NCBI GenBank assembly: GCA_021157585.1
Contig: JAGGWH010000016.1
Span: forward strand, 1 to 44,011
Direction of reading: 5' to 3'
Length of the DNA stretch: 44,011 bases
Source of the DNA: Bacteroidales bacterium
GTDB lineage: Bacteria; Bacteroidota; Bacteroidia; Bacteroidales; UBA12170
How positions within the stretch are numbered: position 1 is the first letter of the stretch; each line of letters starts with the position of its first letter. The position numbers and the translations under genes are program-made. The notes below the pieces were generated by a model. That model worked only from the letters and a program-made list of their open reading frames with translations, did not search any database and was not told where the DNA came from. Below, piece after piece: positions 1 to 7,838 of this stretch.

Positions 1-234
1 AAGAGATTGCCTGTAGAATTAGTGTATTTTGAAGAGTTTGAAAGAATTGATAAAGCGTTTTACCGTGAAAAGCAAGTACAGGGTTGGAGTAGAAAAAAGA
101 AAGAAGCATTGATTAAGGGTGAGTATGGAATATTGCTAGATTTATCGGTGGCTTATCGGAATAAGGAGACTTTGACTTCGAGAGCCTCAACCGATGTCTC
201 GGCATCAGTCGAAGTTTCTTCTAAGAAAAAGTAA
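1..234 (+). CDS. GIY-YIG family nuclease, 5' truncated by the window edge
   Basis: The reading frame is open from base 1 (Lys-Arg-Leu-Pro-Val...) and ends at TAA 232-234, so only the C-terminal part of the protein is present. The stretch LPVELVYFEEF followed by AFYREKQVQGWSRKKKEAL matches the C-terminal half of the small GIY-YIG nucleases (YhbQ/UvrC N-terminal type) that are frequent in Bacteroidota. The family consists of roughly 90-100 residue single-domain proteins. Their cellular role is not well established; structure-specific DNA cleavage is inferred. The catalytic GIY and YIG segments lie upstream of the window. The last 20 or so residues (Thr/Ser/Ala/Val rich, then SSKKK) are not part of the domain. 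They are encoded by a REP-like inverted repeat (172-215), so the C-terminus appears to have been created by repeat sequence at the gene end. Confidence 0.85.
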   Translation, partial: KRLPVELVYFEEFERIDKAFYREKQVQGWSRKKKEALIKGEYGILLDLSVAYRNKETLTSRASTDVSASVEVSSKKK

Positions 235-286
235 AATAGTTGCTTCATACATTTTCACTATCGTTAACTGAGGTTCTCGAAGTCAA
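172..286. repeat. REP-like inverted repeat pair at the 3' end of the GIY-YIG gene
   Basis: Bases 172-189 (ttgacttcgagagcctca) match the reverse complement of 269-286 at 17 of 18 positions. The left arm also contains its own smaller palindrome: acttcga at 175-181 pairs with tcgaagt at 209-215, with an inner ccga/tcgg. The left copy is inside the nuclease reading frame and the right copy is downstream of the stop. Two palindromic units in opposite orientation resemble a REP doublet (REPIN). Whether copies occur elsewhere in the genome cannot be seen from this window. Confidence 0.6.
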
Positions 287-291
287 CGGGA

Positions 292-327
292 TAAAAAAAG
301 TCCGAAATTGGATTAGTATTTCGGACT
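292..327 (-). terminator. Rho-independent terminator of the DUF5916 gene
   Basis: Perfect 9-bp stem agtccgaaa (299-307) / tttcggact (319-327) with an 11-base loop. Read on the minus strand it is followed directly by seven T residues (298-292). It lies 34 bases after the stop codon of the minus-strand gene that ends at 361. There is no T run on the plus-strand side, so it serves the minus strand only. Confidence 0.85.
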
Positions 328-360
328 CAAGGTTTAGTTAAGGTTTGTCTTCAAGGCTTG

Positions 361-2967
361 TTATATCGGTATTCTATAAGATAACTTGACTAAGAAAACG
401 TTGTGCGGAAAAACAGAGAACATATCCTCTATATCCTGATTAAAATCAAATGCGTAAGTTGAAGGGAAATCGGTTTTATTTTGAGACCAAACCAAGTACA
501 CAATAGAGCCGGGCTTGTATTCCCAACGTGCAACAAGGTTAGATTGAAATTGTAAAAATTTAAAATCTGGATTATATAAATAACCATCTATATTTCCGTC
601 ATTATTAATATCAACGCCATAATCTGCATCAGGGTTTGTGATTTTGAAACGGTCTGTATATTGGTCGGCTATGGGATTGGTAACATATTTAAAATTACTG
701 TATTCTCCTGTTGAGATAAATGGTTGTCCGTAATATTGAATACTGAAATCGGGAGTAAAGCTGTAATCAATTCTCAGTTGAGTTACAAATGTTTTTTGAT
801 CAATTTCTGCCAAGAAATATTTGTCTTGTCCTTCAATATCCAGAACATCAATATATTGTAGTTGGTTATTGGTAAATCGGAGCGATGGACGCAAAGAAAT
901 ACGTATACGATCCATTGGTCGATAGGTGAAGGTAAAGGAGTAGTTTTGGCGAGACTTAAAGTTTTCAGCTCCATAGAAATAGGAAATCATTGCGGAAGTA
1001 CTGAAATTCTTTTTTCTGTCTGTTGAAATATGCGCATAAGCATTTATGCCTGCCGGGCTTCGGAAGAGAGGGCCTCCTCTAAGTAATGTTTTTTCTAAGG
1101 AGCTTGTGTTAACACTGCTTCCAAATCCAAAAGACCAGAAATTAGTAAACTGACCTCTAAGACCTAAATTTCCGCTCATTGCTAAATATTTTCCACTATA
1201 ATCAAAAGAAGTTGCTTGTGATATTTCAACACTCAATCTACGGAAAATGCCAAAAGGTTTAGGTACATTATACTGAGTCCAAAGTATTTCCGTCATATCA
1301 TCGGCATAACGCAAAAAGCCAATATCGTTTAATTCAAAACCGGGCGATTGCCAACTAAACCACGCTATATAATTCCAACCTCCATTCGTAAATTTTCCAA
1401 ACCAGGCGTTTCCGGCATGTCCGCTTAAGCTGGTTAAGTTTGGGTTGTATTCCATATGTTTGGCATCGGGACGTTGGTAGTAGCGCGAAGAAGCCAATTG
1501 GAGTTCGCTAATTGCAGCTATATCGCCTTGAATGTGGCTACCCATTAGCTTGACAGAGAAATTGTATTTTCTGTTGTTCCAAGCGTGATCAAAGTTAAGG
1601 CCTCCAGTATAGGCTGCTGTGGGTAGAATGTCTAAATAGGCATCTTCAATTTTCCGATTGGTAGCCGTAAACATACCGCCAACTTTAGTATTTCCTTCAT
1701 TAAAATCTTTTTCTATGCGGCTGACAAAATAATTTGTTAAAGGTTCTGCGGTATATTCTTGGATATTTCCGTTAGCATCAGAAATACTGCCATATTCAGT
1801 ATTGGTAACACTTTCTAAAATTCCAATAGATAATCCGTTTTTTGTTCTGCCTGTTATTTTTGCAGCACCTAAAATCGATGTATTTTCAGGGGTGTCGATA
1901 AAAGAGTAATCATCAGGATAATAAGAAGGTCTTTTTCCAATGCGTCGCGAATAAAACAGGTTATCGTTAGCATCGTTGCCACCGCCTAAACGTAATGGAA
2001 AACTGTAAATGTTACGACCTTCGATAAAAAACATACGTTTTTCTTGAAAATAACTTTCAAAGGCAGATAAATTGACTTCGGACGGGTCGGCTTCAACCTG
2101 TCCAAAGTCAGGGTTAATGGTAAGGTCTAAGGTGAGGTTATTGGTAAGTCCTATCTTTGCATCTAATCCAATGCGACTATTGAATCCTGTTCCGTCGGTA
2201 AATGGATCACCTTCTTCAGCCTCAAAGGATTCAAAAGATGCAAGGGTATAGGGGGTAATGTCAAATTGCTTTTTAGGTTTAATATTTTTCAGTCCGTGTA
2301 ATTCTCCAAAGCGGCTAACATATCCGGCTTGTTCATTAGCAATGTGTTGCCAGAGGCTGCGTTCTTCTTTACGGTGAATAAATCGCTTTACTTGTAAACC
2401 CCAAATTTGTTCACGTTCTTCACTAAAACGCAATTGAGTGAAGGGGATTTTTATTTCTGCTACCCAGCCTTCTTTGTCGATACTGGTTTTTAGATACCAA
2501 ATAGGATCCCAAGTGCGGTCGTGTCCAAAACCGTCTTGAGTATATAATTCGTCATTTTTCACTCCCGCAACTGTTGCCGTAAAAGCGTAAGCAGTGTTAT
2601 AATCGTGGTAACTATCAAAAGCAATTTCAACCCAATCGCCTTGAAATCCGTCGCGGCGCGACATGCGGTTTACTATTTTTTCAGGAGTATCATCATATGC
2701 GCGAATTGCGATATAAAGAAAATCATCATCATATAAAATTTTAAATGCCGTTTGTAAGGCTGCTTCTCCACCGTTTAAAGGTCGATACTGAGTAAAAGTA
2801 TTTCCCCAATCAATTTGTTCCCAAGCAGCATCATTGAGCAGGCCGTCAATTTTTGGTGATTCTCCCTGAATTCGACTTGTTGTGTATTCCCTTTTTTCTT
2901 GAGAAAATATATTCCCTGTAATTAAAAGTATATTTAGTAAAAATAGTGGTCTTATAAATTTAATCAT
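361..2967 (-). CDS. DUF5916 family exported protein with N-terminal CBM9-like domain
   Basis: 868 residues with a signal peptide (MIKFIRPLFLLNILLITG, cleavage near residue 22). Residues about 35-215 resemble the CBM9-like carbohydrate-binding fold, with PKIDGLLNDAAWEQ, FLYIAIRAYDD, GDWVEIAFDSY and WVAEIKIPFTQLRF. The rest matches the DUF5916 family, predicted to form an outer-membrane beta-barrel: FGQVEADPSEVNL, EKRMFFIEGRNIY, YSRRIGKRP, alternating polar/aromatic strands, and a last strand ending LSYRIPI. Such proteins are common in Bacteroidota, often near sugar-utilisation or surface genes. The substrate is unknown; a role in surface glycan binding or handling is inferred. It follows the polysaccharide operon on the same strand but is separated by about 130 bases containing a palindrome, and it has its own terminator, so it may be a separate unit. 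Length is normal for the family. Confidence 0.85.
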   Translation of the reverse strand: MIKFIRPLFLLNILLITGNIFSQEKREYTTSRIQGESPKIDGLLNDAAWEQIDWGNTFTQYRPLNGGEAALQTAFKILYDDDFLYIAIRAYDDTPEKIVNRMSRRDGFQGDWVEIAFDSYHDYNTAYAFTATVAGVKNDELYTQDGFGHDRTWDPIWYLKTSIDKEGWVAEIKIPFTQLRFSEEREQIWGLQVKRFIHRKEERSLWQHIANEQAGYVSRFGELHGLKNIKPKKQFDITPYTLASFESFEAEEGDPFTDGTGFNSRIGLDAKIGLTNNLTLDLTINPDFGQVEADPSEVNLSAFESYFQEKRMFFIEGRNIYSFPLRLGGGNDANDNLFYSRRIGKRPSYYPDDYSFIDTPENTSILGAAKITGRTKNGLSIGILESVTNTEYGSISDANGNIQEYTAEPLTNYFVSRIEKDFNEGNTKVGGMFTATNRKIEDAYLDILPTAAYTGGLNFDHAWNNRKYNFSVKLMGSHIQGDIAAISELQLASSRYYQRPDAKHMEYNPNLTSLSGHAGNAWFGKFTNGGWNYIAWFSWQSPGFELNDIGFLRYADDMTEILWTQYNVPKPFGIFRRLSVEISQATSFDYSGKYLAMSGNLGLRGQFTNFWSFGFGSSVNTSSLEKTLLRGGPLFRSPAGINAYAHISTDRKKNFSTSAMISYFYGAENFKSRQNYSFTFTYRPMDRIRISLRPSLRFTNNQLQYIDVLDIEGQDKYFLAEIDQKTFVTQLRIDYSFTPDFSIQYYGQPFISTGEYSNFKYVTNPIADQYTDRFKITNPDADYGVDINNDGNIDGYLYNPDFKFLQFQSNLVARWEYKPGSIVYLVWSQNKTDFPSTYAFDFNQDIEDMFSVFPHNVFLVKLSYRIPI

Positions 2968-3082
2968 CGGCTCGCGTGAACCAATTTTTGTGCCGTTTAT
3001 TGTGATGCTCTGAAAGTTAAATTGTTAAGTGATTTTCGCTAATTTTATTTGGATATTTTAGTGTACGAAAAGAGAAAATAAA

Positions 3083-3098
3083 TGTACGATATCGTACA
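3083..3098. promoter_or_regulatory. Perfect 16-bp palindrome tgtacgatatcgtaca between two minus-strand genes
   Basis: The 16 bases equal their own reverse complement. An extra half-site tgtacga is at 3062-3068, in direct orientation to the left half. The element starts 2 bases after the stop codon of the O-antigen ligase-like gene (minus strand) and about 115 bases before the DUF5916 start. It may be an operator for the DUF5916 gene. Alternatively it is a short terminator: 6-bp stem, atat loop, then tttattttct on the minus strand. The sequence alone does not decide between them. Confidence 0.45.
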
Positions 3099-3099
3099 A

Positions 3100-4605
3100 T
3101 TATTTTTTAAATAATCCGCCAAAAAGATTAAAAGGATCTTTGCCTTGTTTGCGTTCAAGCGTAATAACTTTGTCGTAATGAGTAGCAATAAATAGGAAGG
3201 CCATACCATAATAAATATTAATGGAAGTTGGGAATTGACCCATAACGGCATTTCCGTAATTAGCCAATAAAATTCCCATAATGCCACTAAGAATAGCCAT
3301 CATTCTGGCTTTAAGTTCCGAATCTCGAATCCTAAACATTATAATATATCCACCCTTAATTACTATATAAAAAAGAATAAAAAAGTGTAATAGTAAACCT
3401 ATGGCTCCATTTTCTGCCCATATTAAAACATACCAACTGTCAGTAGCTACATTAGCCAAAAATCCATTTGGAACATATTTTTGTGCTCTAACACCTGCAT
3501 GACCTACACCTCCTCCAATAGGGCGAGTAGACAGATAGTTTTTTAATATTTTTTGATTGTCTAATCTCACTTGAAAACTGGCATCTTGCTCGGGATGAAA
3601 AGCCGTTCTGAGTCGTGCAACCTGATAGTTTGATTGTAAAATGGTAGTATAAGCGAAAAATATATAAACAGCTATACCGGCGATTAAACCCAATGCAATA
3701 AGTCTTTTGTTTTTTGTTAGTATCAAATAAGTGAAAAATCCTAAAGCAGGAATAGCAATAGCACCACGAGTTCCTGAAATAAGCATTCCGTAAAGTCCGA
3801 ATAAAGCTACAATTCCAAAGAAAAGTTTCTTTTTAAGGGATTTGGTTTCGTAGGCAATAATTCCTCCCATAACAAGAGCATGTGCCTGAGAAGCTCCAAA
3901 TTGTCCGGCATCACTCAGGAAAGAAAATACTCGGAGTTTTCCAAAAAGTAAATGTGTTTGATAAGCACCTGCATCCATCCATCTTTGTTCTGCAGGATCT
4001 AATCCGATGATAAGTTGCATAGCTCCTTTTAGTGTAGCTAAAATGGTCATCGATCCCCAGATATAAAAGAATATTTCTAAATCTTTTGGGCTTCGCATAA
4101 GAAGGAGTACCAGAGGAATTCCGAAAAAGAAATAGAGTGCTATTCCACGCATAGTATAAAACCAAGCCTGAAAACTAACGGCTTCGGGGTTAAGGATTTC
4201 AAGAAAAATCCATCCCATCCAAACGGCAGCTAAAAGGCTTACGTCTTTAAGCATTGGTTTCCAATTAACTCCAACATAGAAATGCTTGAAAATGATAGCG
4301 ACTAAAGCCAAGACAAATAAGCCGTCGGCTATCAGACCGTATGGTACTATCGGTCCGGTATAGCGTGGAAGACCATTTATAAAATAAGCGGCCAATTGTA
4401 TACTAAAAAGGGCGATTTTTGGATTGTAAAATACTCGATTAATAAAAATTACAATTAGAGGTAAAAATATAAGTCCTGCAATAAGTGGAATTCCACTGGT
4501 TGACATTAGTTTACCTATAAGAAAGGCGCCTATTACAACTAAAAGAATCGCAATGGGATGTTGCAGCTGAAGAGCTCCTGTATTTTTTTTAAAAGGATTA
4601 CGCAT
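3100..4605 (-). CDS. O-antigen ligase / Wzy polymerase-like membrane protein
   Basis: 501 residues with about a dozen hydrophobic segments. The Wzy_C/O-antigen ligase signature is visible: ISGTRGAIAIP around residues 276-286, then a long extracytoplasmic loop (about 325-390) containing PIGGGVGHAG (362-371), then a WYVLIWAENGAIGLLLHF helix. Enzymes of this family join undecaprenyl-diphosphate-linked oligosaccharides, either polymerising repeat units (Wzy) or transferring chains to an acceptor (WaaL). In this operon, with a flippase and a Wzc-like co-polymerase, the Wzy role is the more likely one. The start codon lies inside the end of the preceding small gene (8-base overlap), pointing to translational coupling. 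It is the last gene of the operon. Confidence 0.8.
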   Translation of the reverse strand: MRNPFKKNTGALQLQHPIAILLVVIGAFLIGKLMSTSGIPLIAGLIFLPLIVIFINRVFYNPKIALFSIQLAAYFINGLPRYTGPIVPYGLIADGLFVLALVAIIFKHFYVGVNWKPMLKDVSLLAAVWMGWIFLEILNPEAVSFQAWFYTMRGIALYFFFGIPLVLLLMRSPKDLEIFFYIWGSMTILATLKGAMQLIIGLDPAEQRWMDAGAYQTHLLFGKLRVFSFLSDAGQFGASQAHALVMGGIIAYETKSLKKKLFFGIVALFGLYGMLISGTRGAIAIPALGFFTYLILTKNKRLIALGLIAGIAVYIFFAYTTILQSNYQVARLRTAFHPEQDASFQVRLDNQKILKNYLSTRPIGGGVGHAGVRAQKYVPNGFLANVATDSWYVLIWAENGAIGLLLHFFILFYIVIKGGYIIMFRIRDSELKARMMAILSGIMGILLANYGNAVMGQFPTSINIYYGMAFLFIATHYDKVITLERKQGKDPFNLFGGLFKK

Positions 4606-4786
4606 TACTCTTTTGTTGTTTCTCGCTTTCTATTCTTTTTTTACGTTTTATTAAGTCTAATCTTTTCAGCTCCTTTTTATCTTTTTGTTCTTGCTCTTCT
4701 TTTACTTTGTTATCTTCGGCTTTGATAGAAAAATATACAGCGGCAACAGCTAGAAATAATGCTATGAATATGGGCCAGGTAATCAT
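4598..4786 (-). CDS. Small single-span membrane protein of the polysaccharide operon
   Basis: 62 residues: an N-terminal hydrophobic helix (WPIFIALFLAVAAVYFSI) followed by a highly charged Lys/Glu tail of about 40 residues, likely helical or coiled coil on the cytoplasmic side. No family recognised. It begins 2 bases after the stop of the beta-helix gene and its end overlaps the ligase/polymerase start by 8 bases (stop TAA within gtaatgcgtaa). The packing argues it is a real operon member. Its position suggests an accessory role to the membrane polymerase, which is inference only. Confidence 0.65.
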   Translation of the reverse strand: MITWPIFIALFLAVAAVYFSIKAEDNKVKEEQEQKDKKELKRLDLIKRKKRIESEKQQKSNA

Positions 4787-4788
4787 TT

Positions 4789-6486
4789 TTAGAATTTTTG
4801 AAAATTTTGAATCATTCTATTTGTTTCGTTGTATAAAACTATAATATATTTTGCTTTAGGAAGATGATTGATAGAAACGTATTTTGTATTTTCTCCTTTA
4901 GTAAAAGTCTCGTCAGAAAAGAGATTGAATGTTTTTCCTTCCATGTTCACGAGCTTTAAGCTGAGTGTTTGAGTTTTATTTAGCTTAAAACTTAAAGTCA
5001 AATAATCTGAGGCCGGATTTGGTGAAATTTTTAAGGATTGATTATATGTAGCTAAAGTATTTGTAGAAGTGATAATTTGAAGTTCGTAAGCACCAATATC
5101 AAAGTAATTATCAAAAGGGCGAGTGAAATTTTCTATGTCGAAAGTAATACCTTTATCACTTAAATTATAACCTGTATTTACGGCAGGAGAACCGCTTGTA
5201 AGACGATAGTTGTAATTGAGAGTGTCGACAAATAACTGTTCTTTTGAAGATCGTTCGAGAATATTATTAGATAGAAAAATATCATCGGAACTATCTAAAT
5301 AATTGTGAATATATGCATCTTGGGCTTCATAGTTAACAGAGCCCAGGTTTTCGTAAAATTCATAAGCTCCGGGATTGATAATGATATTATTAATAAAACG
5401 ATTGTTTTCACTATGCGAATTCATAAATCTTATACCGTCGCTTTTGGGATTTATTATGGTGTTATTATAGAAATGAAAAGAAGAATCCGGCGGTTGGATA
5501 TAGGTGTATTTTGAAAATATCCCAAACTGTTGTTTTAGGGTTTGATCTTCAAAATCATAATCGCGTCCGGCATTAATAATAAGGTTGTTATAAAAATATT
5601 GTCCGCCTGTTCCTTGATTTAAAATTCCTGTTCCTTTGCCATCGATTATAGTGTTATTATAAACGTTACAACTGCTTCCGGTATTGATAATTATACCTGA
5701 CATTTGATAGGTCGCTTCTGCTTGGGAATCTTTATATATTTGATTGTCGTGGATAGTACAGCCGTATAATGCACTTCCGACTTGTATTCCATCCCAACCG
5801 GTATATTCTACTCGATTATTGTATATTTCTACACCATTAATTATATGGGGAAGAAATGTTTTGTCGCAAGAGCTGATATATTGACCAAGATAAAAAGAAC
5901 TGCCAATATACATTCCTTCGTTTCCAATATCGTGAATATAATTATCGTGAATTTTTATATTGTACATGGTGAAATTAGGGCGGTCAGCATCGTAAACACA
6001 ATTGGGGTCGGTTTTAGCAATAATTCCAACAATTTTTGCATTACTAATCTCTATATTTTCCACTTCAAAATCTGTTGATAGACCTCCAATATTCAACCCT
6101 GAGCCATTGCTTACTTCGCGTATTAGAATTCCATATTTAATATTTTGGTCGCCTGCACCACTTATCACAATATTTTTAGATTCGGCAAACTTTAAGCCAT
6201 ATGTCAAATCAGAATCTATAATAGATTGTCCGCCTTTATTAATGATGACAATGGGTTTTTCGGCAGTACCGATAATATTTTTCAGGTAAAGAGGACCTCT
6301 TGTACCTGCCATTAAGCATAGAGTGTCTCCCGCTTGAAATTCAATATTTGTAATACTGGATGTCGTTGTGTTTATTTCGTAATCGCAATTTATTTGTGCT
6401 TGTGAGCTAAAAGAACTCAGAAGAAATAATGTTAAAACAGACCAGAATACCTTTTTTTGTTTTTTTTTATTGAAAATTTCTCGCAT
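4789..6486 (-). CDS. Exported right-handed parallel beta-helix protein with T9SS type A sorting domain
   Basis: 565 residues. A basic N-terminus and signal peptide (VFWSVLTLFLLSSFSSQAQ) lead to a repeated Asn/Gly/Ile-rich parallel beta-helix of about 400 residues (for example YIHDIGNEGMYIGSS, VEYTGWDGIQVGSALYG, NNTIIDGKGTGIL). The fold is typical of polysaccharide lyases, C5-epimerases and surface glycan proteins. The last 80 residues (SLKISPNPASDYLTL ... LPKAKYIIVLYN) match the T9SS type A C-terminal sorting domain, so the mature protein is expected at the cell surface. Lying between the flippase and polymerase genes, it probably acts on, or is displayed with, the exported polysaccharide; no catalytic residues can be assigned. 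Codons 7-12 contain an A9-C-A7 run that is prone to slippage. Confidence 0.8.
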   Translation of the reverse strand: MREIFNKKKQKKVFWSVLTLFLLSSFSSQAQINCDYEINTTTSSITNIEFQAGDTLCLMAGTRGPLYLKNIIGTAEKPIVIINKGGQSIIDSDLTYGLKFAESKNIVISGAGDQNIKYGILIREVSNGSGLNIGGLSTDFEVENIEISNAKIVGIIAKTDPNCVYDADRPNFTMYNIKIHDNYIHDIGNEGMYIGSSFYLGQYISSCDKTFLPHIINGVEIYNNRVEYTGWDGIQVGSALYGCTIHDNQIYKDSQAEATYQMSGIIINTGSSCNVYNNTIIDGKGTGILNQGTGGQYFYNNLIINAGRDYDFEDQTLKQQFGIFSKYTYIQPPDSSFHFYNNTIINPKSDGIRFMNSHSENNRFINNIIINPGAYEFYENLGSVNYEAQDAYIHNYLDSSDDIFLSNNILERSSKEQLFVDTLNYNYRLTSGSPAVNTGYNLSDKGITFDIENFTRPFDNYFDIGAYELQIITSTNTLATYNQSLKISPNPASDYLTLSFKLNKTQTLSLKLVNMEGKTFNLFSDETFTKGENTKYVSINHLPKAKYIIVLYNETNRMIQNFQKF

Positions 6487-6488
6487 AT

Positions 6489-7838
6489 CTACCCCACAAA
6501 CTCTTTGACTTTATTAGAATAAACCTTCCATCCTTCAACCCAGATTAAGCGTGGATTTAGCTGTAATTCTTTGGTTAAATATCTATAACCAATAATTACA
6601 CCTAAGAAGGTGAAAATAATGGTAACTACGGCGACAGCCATTAAGGATTTAAAGACAAAAACAGCAATTAAATCGCCAATTATATTGGCAGAAACCATAT
6701 AAATTATTTTATAGAAATTCTTTTTTGGTTTATTGATACTATCAAGTCCAACGCCTGTTAGTCTGTCGATAGGTAATAATATTCCATATAGTGCAAAGAC
6801 TTTAAAAATGGCAGAAGTGCTGGCTCCGGTAATAGGATCGACTCCGATATATTGCTGACCTCCGAGCAGCAAAACGAAGAAATCGGAAAAGATAAAGCCG
6901 AAAACAGCGACAGGAATAAACAGTATAGTCATAGATCCGGCATAGCTGTAGAAATAGTATCTAACCATTTTTATATCGTTCTGAATACTTGCTTTAGACA
7001 TTTTTGGAAAGGCCGTTGCCACGAAACTTCGTAAGGGAATCTGAAGCAATTCTGTTAATTTCATCGGTATACTATAGAGTGCAACGGCAGCAGTTCCGAG
7101 TGGGCTTAATGCTATAATAAAAGTGTCGGCACTTCTCAATAAATTAGTTCCTATAAGTGTTAGTGTTGTGTATTTACCAAAATTTAATATTGTGCTATTG
7201 GTTGCTTTATTTGCTTTTGTGAGATAACGTAAACCATCCCATCCGGCTAAAATAGTGATTAGTGATACAAAAGCCGAAATACCTAAATGAAACCAGATAA
7301 CATAAATTAAATCTAATTTTAACCAGAAAAGGTTAATTGTTAAACCCGCAAAGAATAAGCCTGAGTTTAGAGTTTTAACAATAAAAATCTGACCAAAATA
7401 TTGTTTAGCTTGCTGTATGGTAAGCGCATTATTAAAAGGTAAATTAAGAAATGCCAGTATGGGATACCATTTAAAGAAAAGATAAAATCCTGATTGTTTA
7501 ACTTGATCGGGGAAAAAGTATAACACTAACCATAATAAAATGGCAATCAGTAGGCTGGCAACAAGTCCGATAAGCCAGTTAGACCCAATTAATTGTTTCT
7601 TTTCTTCTTCTTTGGCGCCACTTAAAAAACGGATTAAAGCTGTTCTGGTAATTCCAAAGCGAAACATTTCCACAAATGTTGCACCAGTAAGATAAAGTAT
7701 CCATTCGCCAAAAATTTCTTTGTCGAAACTACGAGTGAGGACAACGAAATTCAAAAAACCAAAGCCGGCGGTAAGCATATTTCCGGCTAAGGATTGTATA
7801 TTTTTTTCTTTGGCAATATGAAGAATACGTTTGATCAT
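6489..7838 (-). CDS. Wzx-like oligosaccharide flippase (MATE/MOP superfamily)
   Basis: 449 residues with 12 or more predicted transmembrane helices and no large soluble domain, as in the polysaccharide-transporter branch of the MOP superfamily. The N-terminal segment (SLAGNMLTAGFGFLNFVVLTRSFDKEIFGEWILYL) and the FGKYTTLTLIGTNLLRSADTFIIA segment are characteristic. Expected function: moving undecaprenyl-diphosphate-linked repeat units across the inner membrane, upstream of the Wzy-like polymerase encoded two genes later. Its ATG overlaps the stop of the Wzc-like gene (ATGA), implying coupled translation. The next gene starts 2 bases after its stop. Confidence 0.85.
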   Translation of the reverse strand: MIKRILHIAKEKNIQSLAGNMLTAGFGFLNFVVLTRSFDKEIFGEWILYLTGATFVEMFRFGITRTALIRFLSGAKEEEKKQLIGSNWLIGLVASLLIAILLWLVLYFFPDQVKQSGFYLFFKWYPILAFLNLPFNNALTIQQAKQYFGQIFIVKTLNSGLFFAGLTINLFWLKLDLIYVIWFHLGISAFVSLITILAGWDGLRYLTKANKATNSTILNFGKYTTLTLIGTNLLRSADTFIIALSPLGTAAVALYSIPMKLTELLQIPLRSFVATAFPKMSKASIQNDIKMVRYYFYSYAGSMTILFIPVAVFGFIFSDFFVLLLGGQQYIGVDPITGASTSAIFKVFALYGILLPIDRLTGVGLDSINKPKKNFYKIIYMVSANIIGDLIAVFVFKSLMAVAVVTIIFTFLGVIIGYRYLTKELQLNPRLIWVEGWKVYSNKVKEFVG

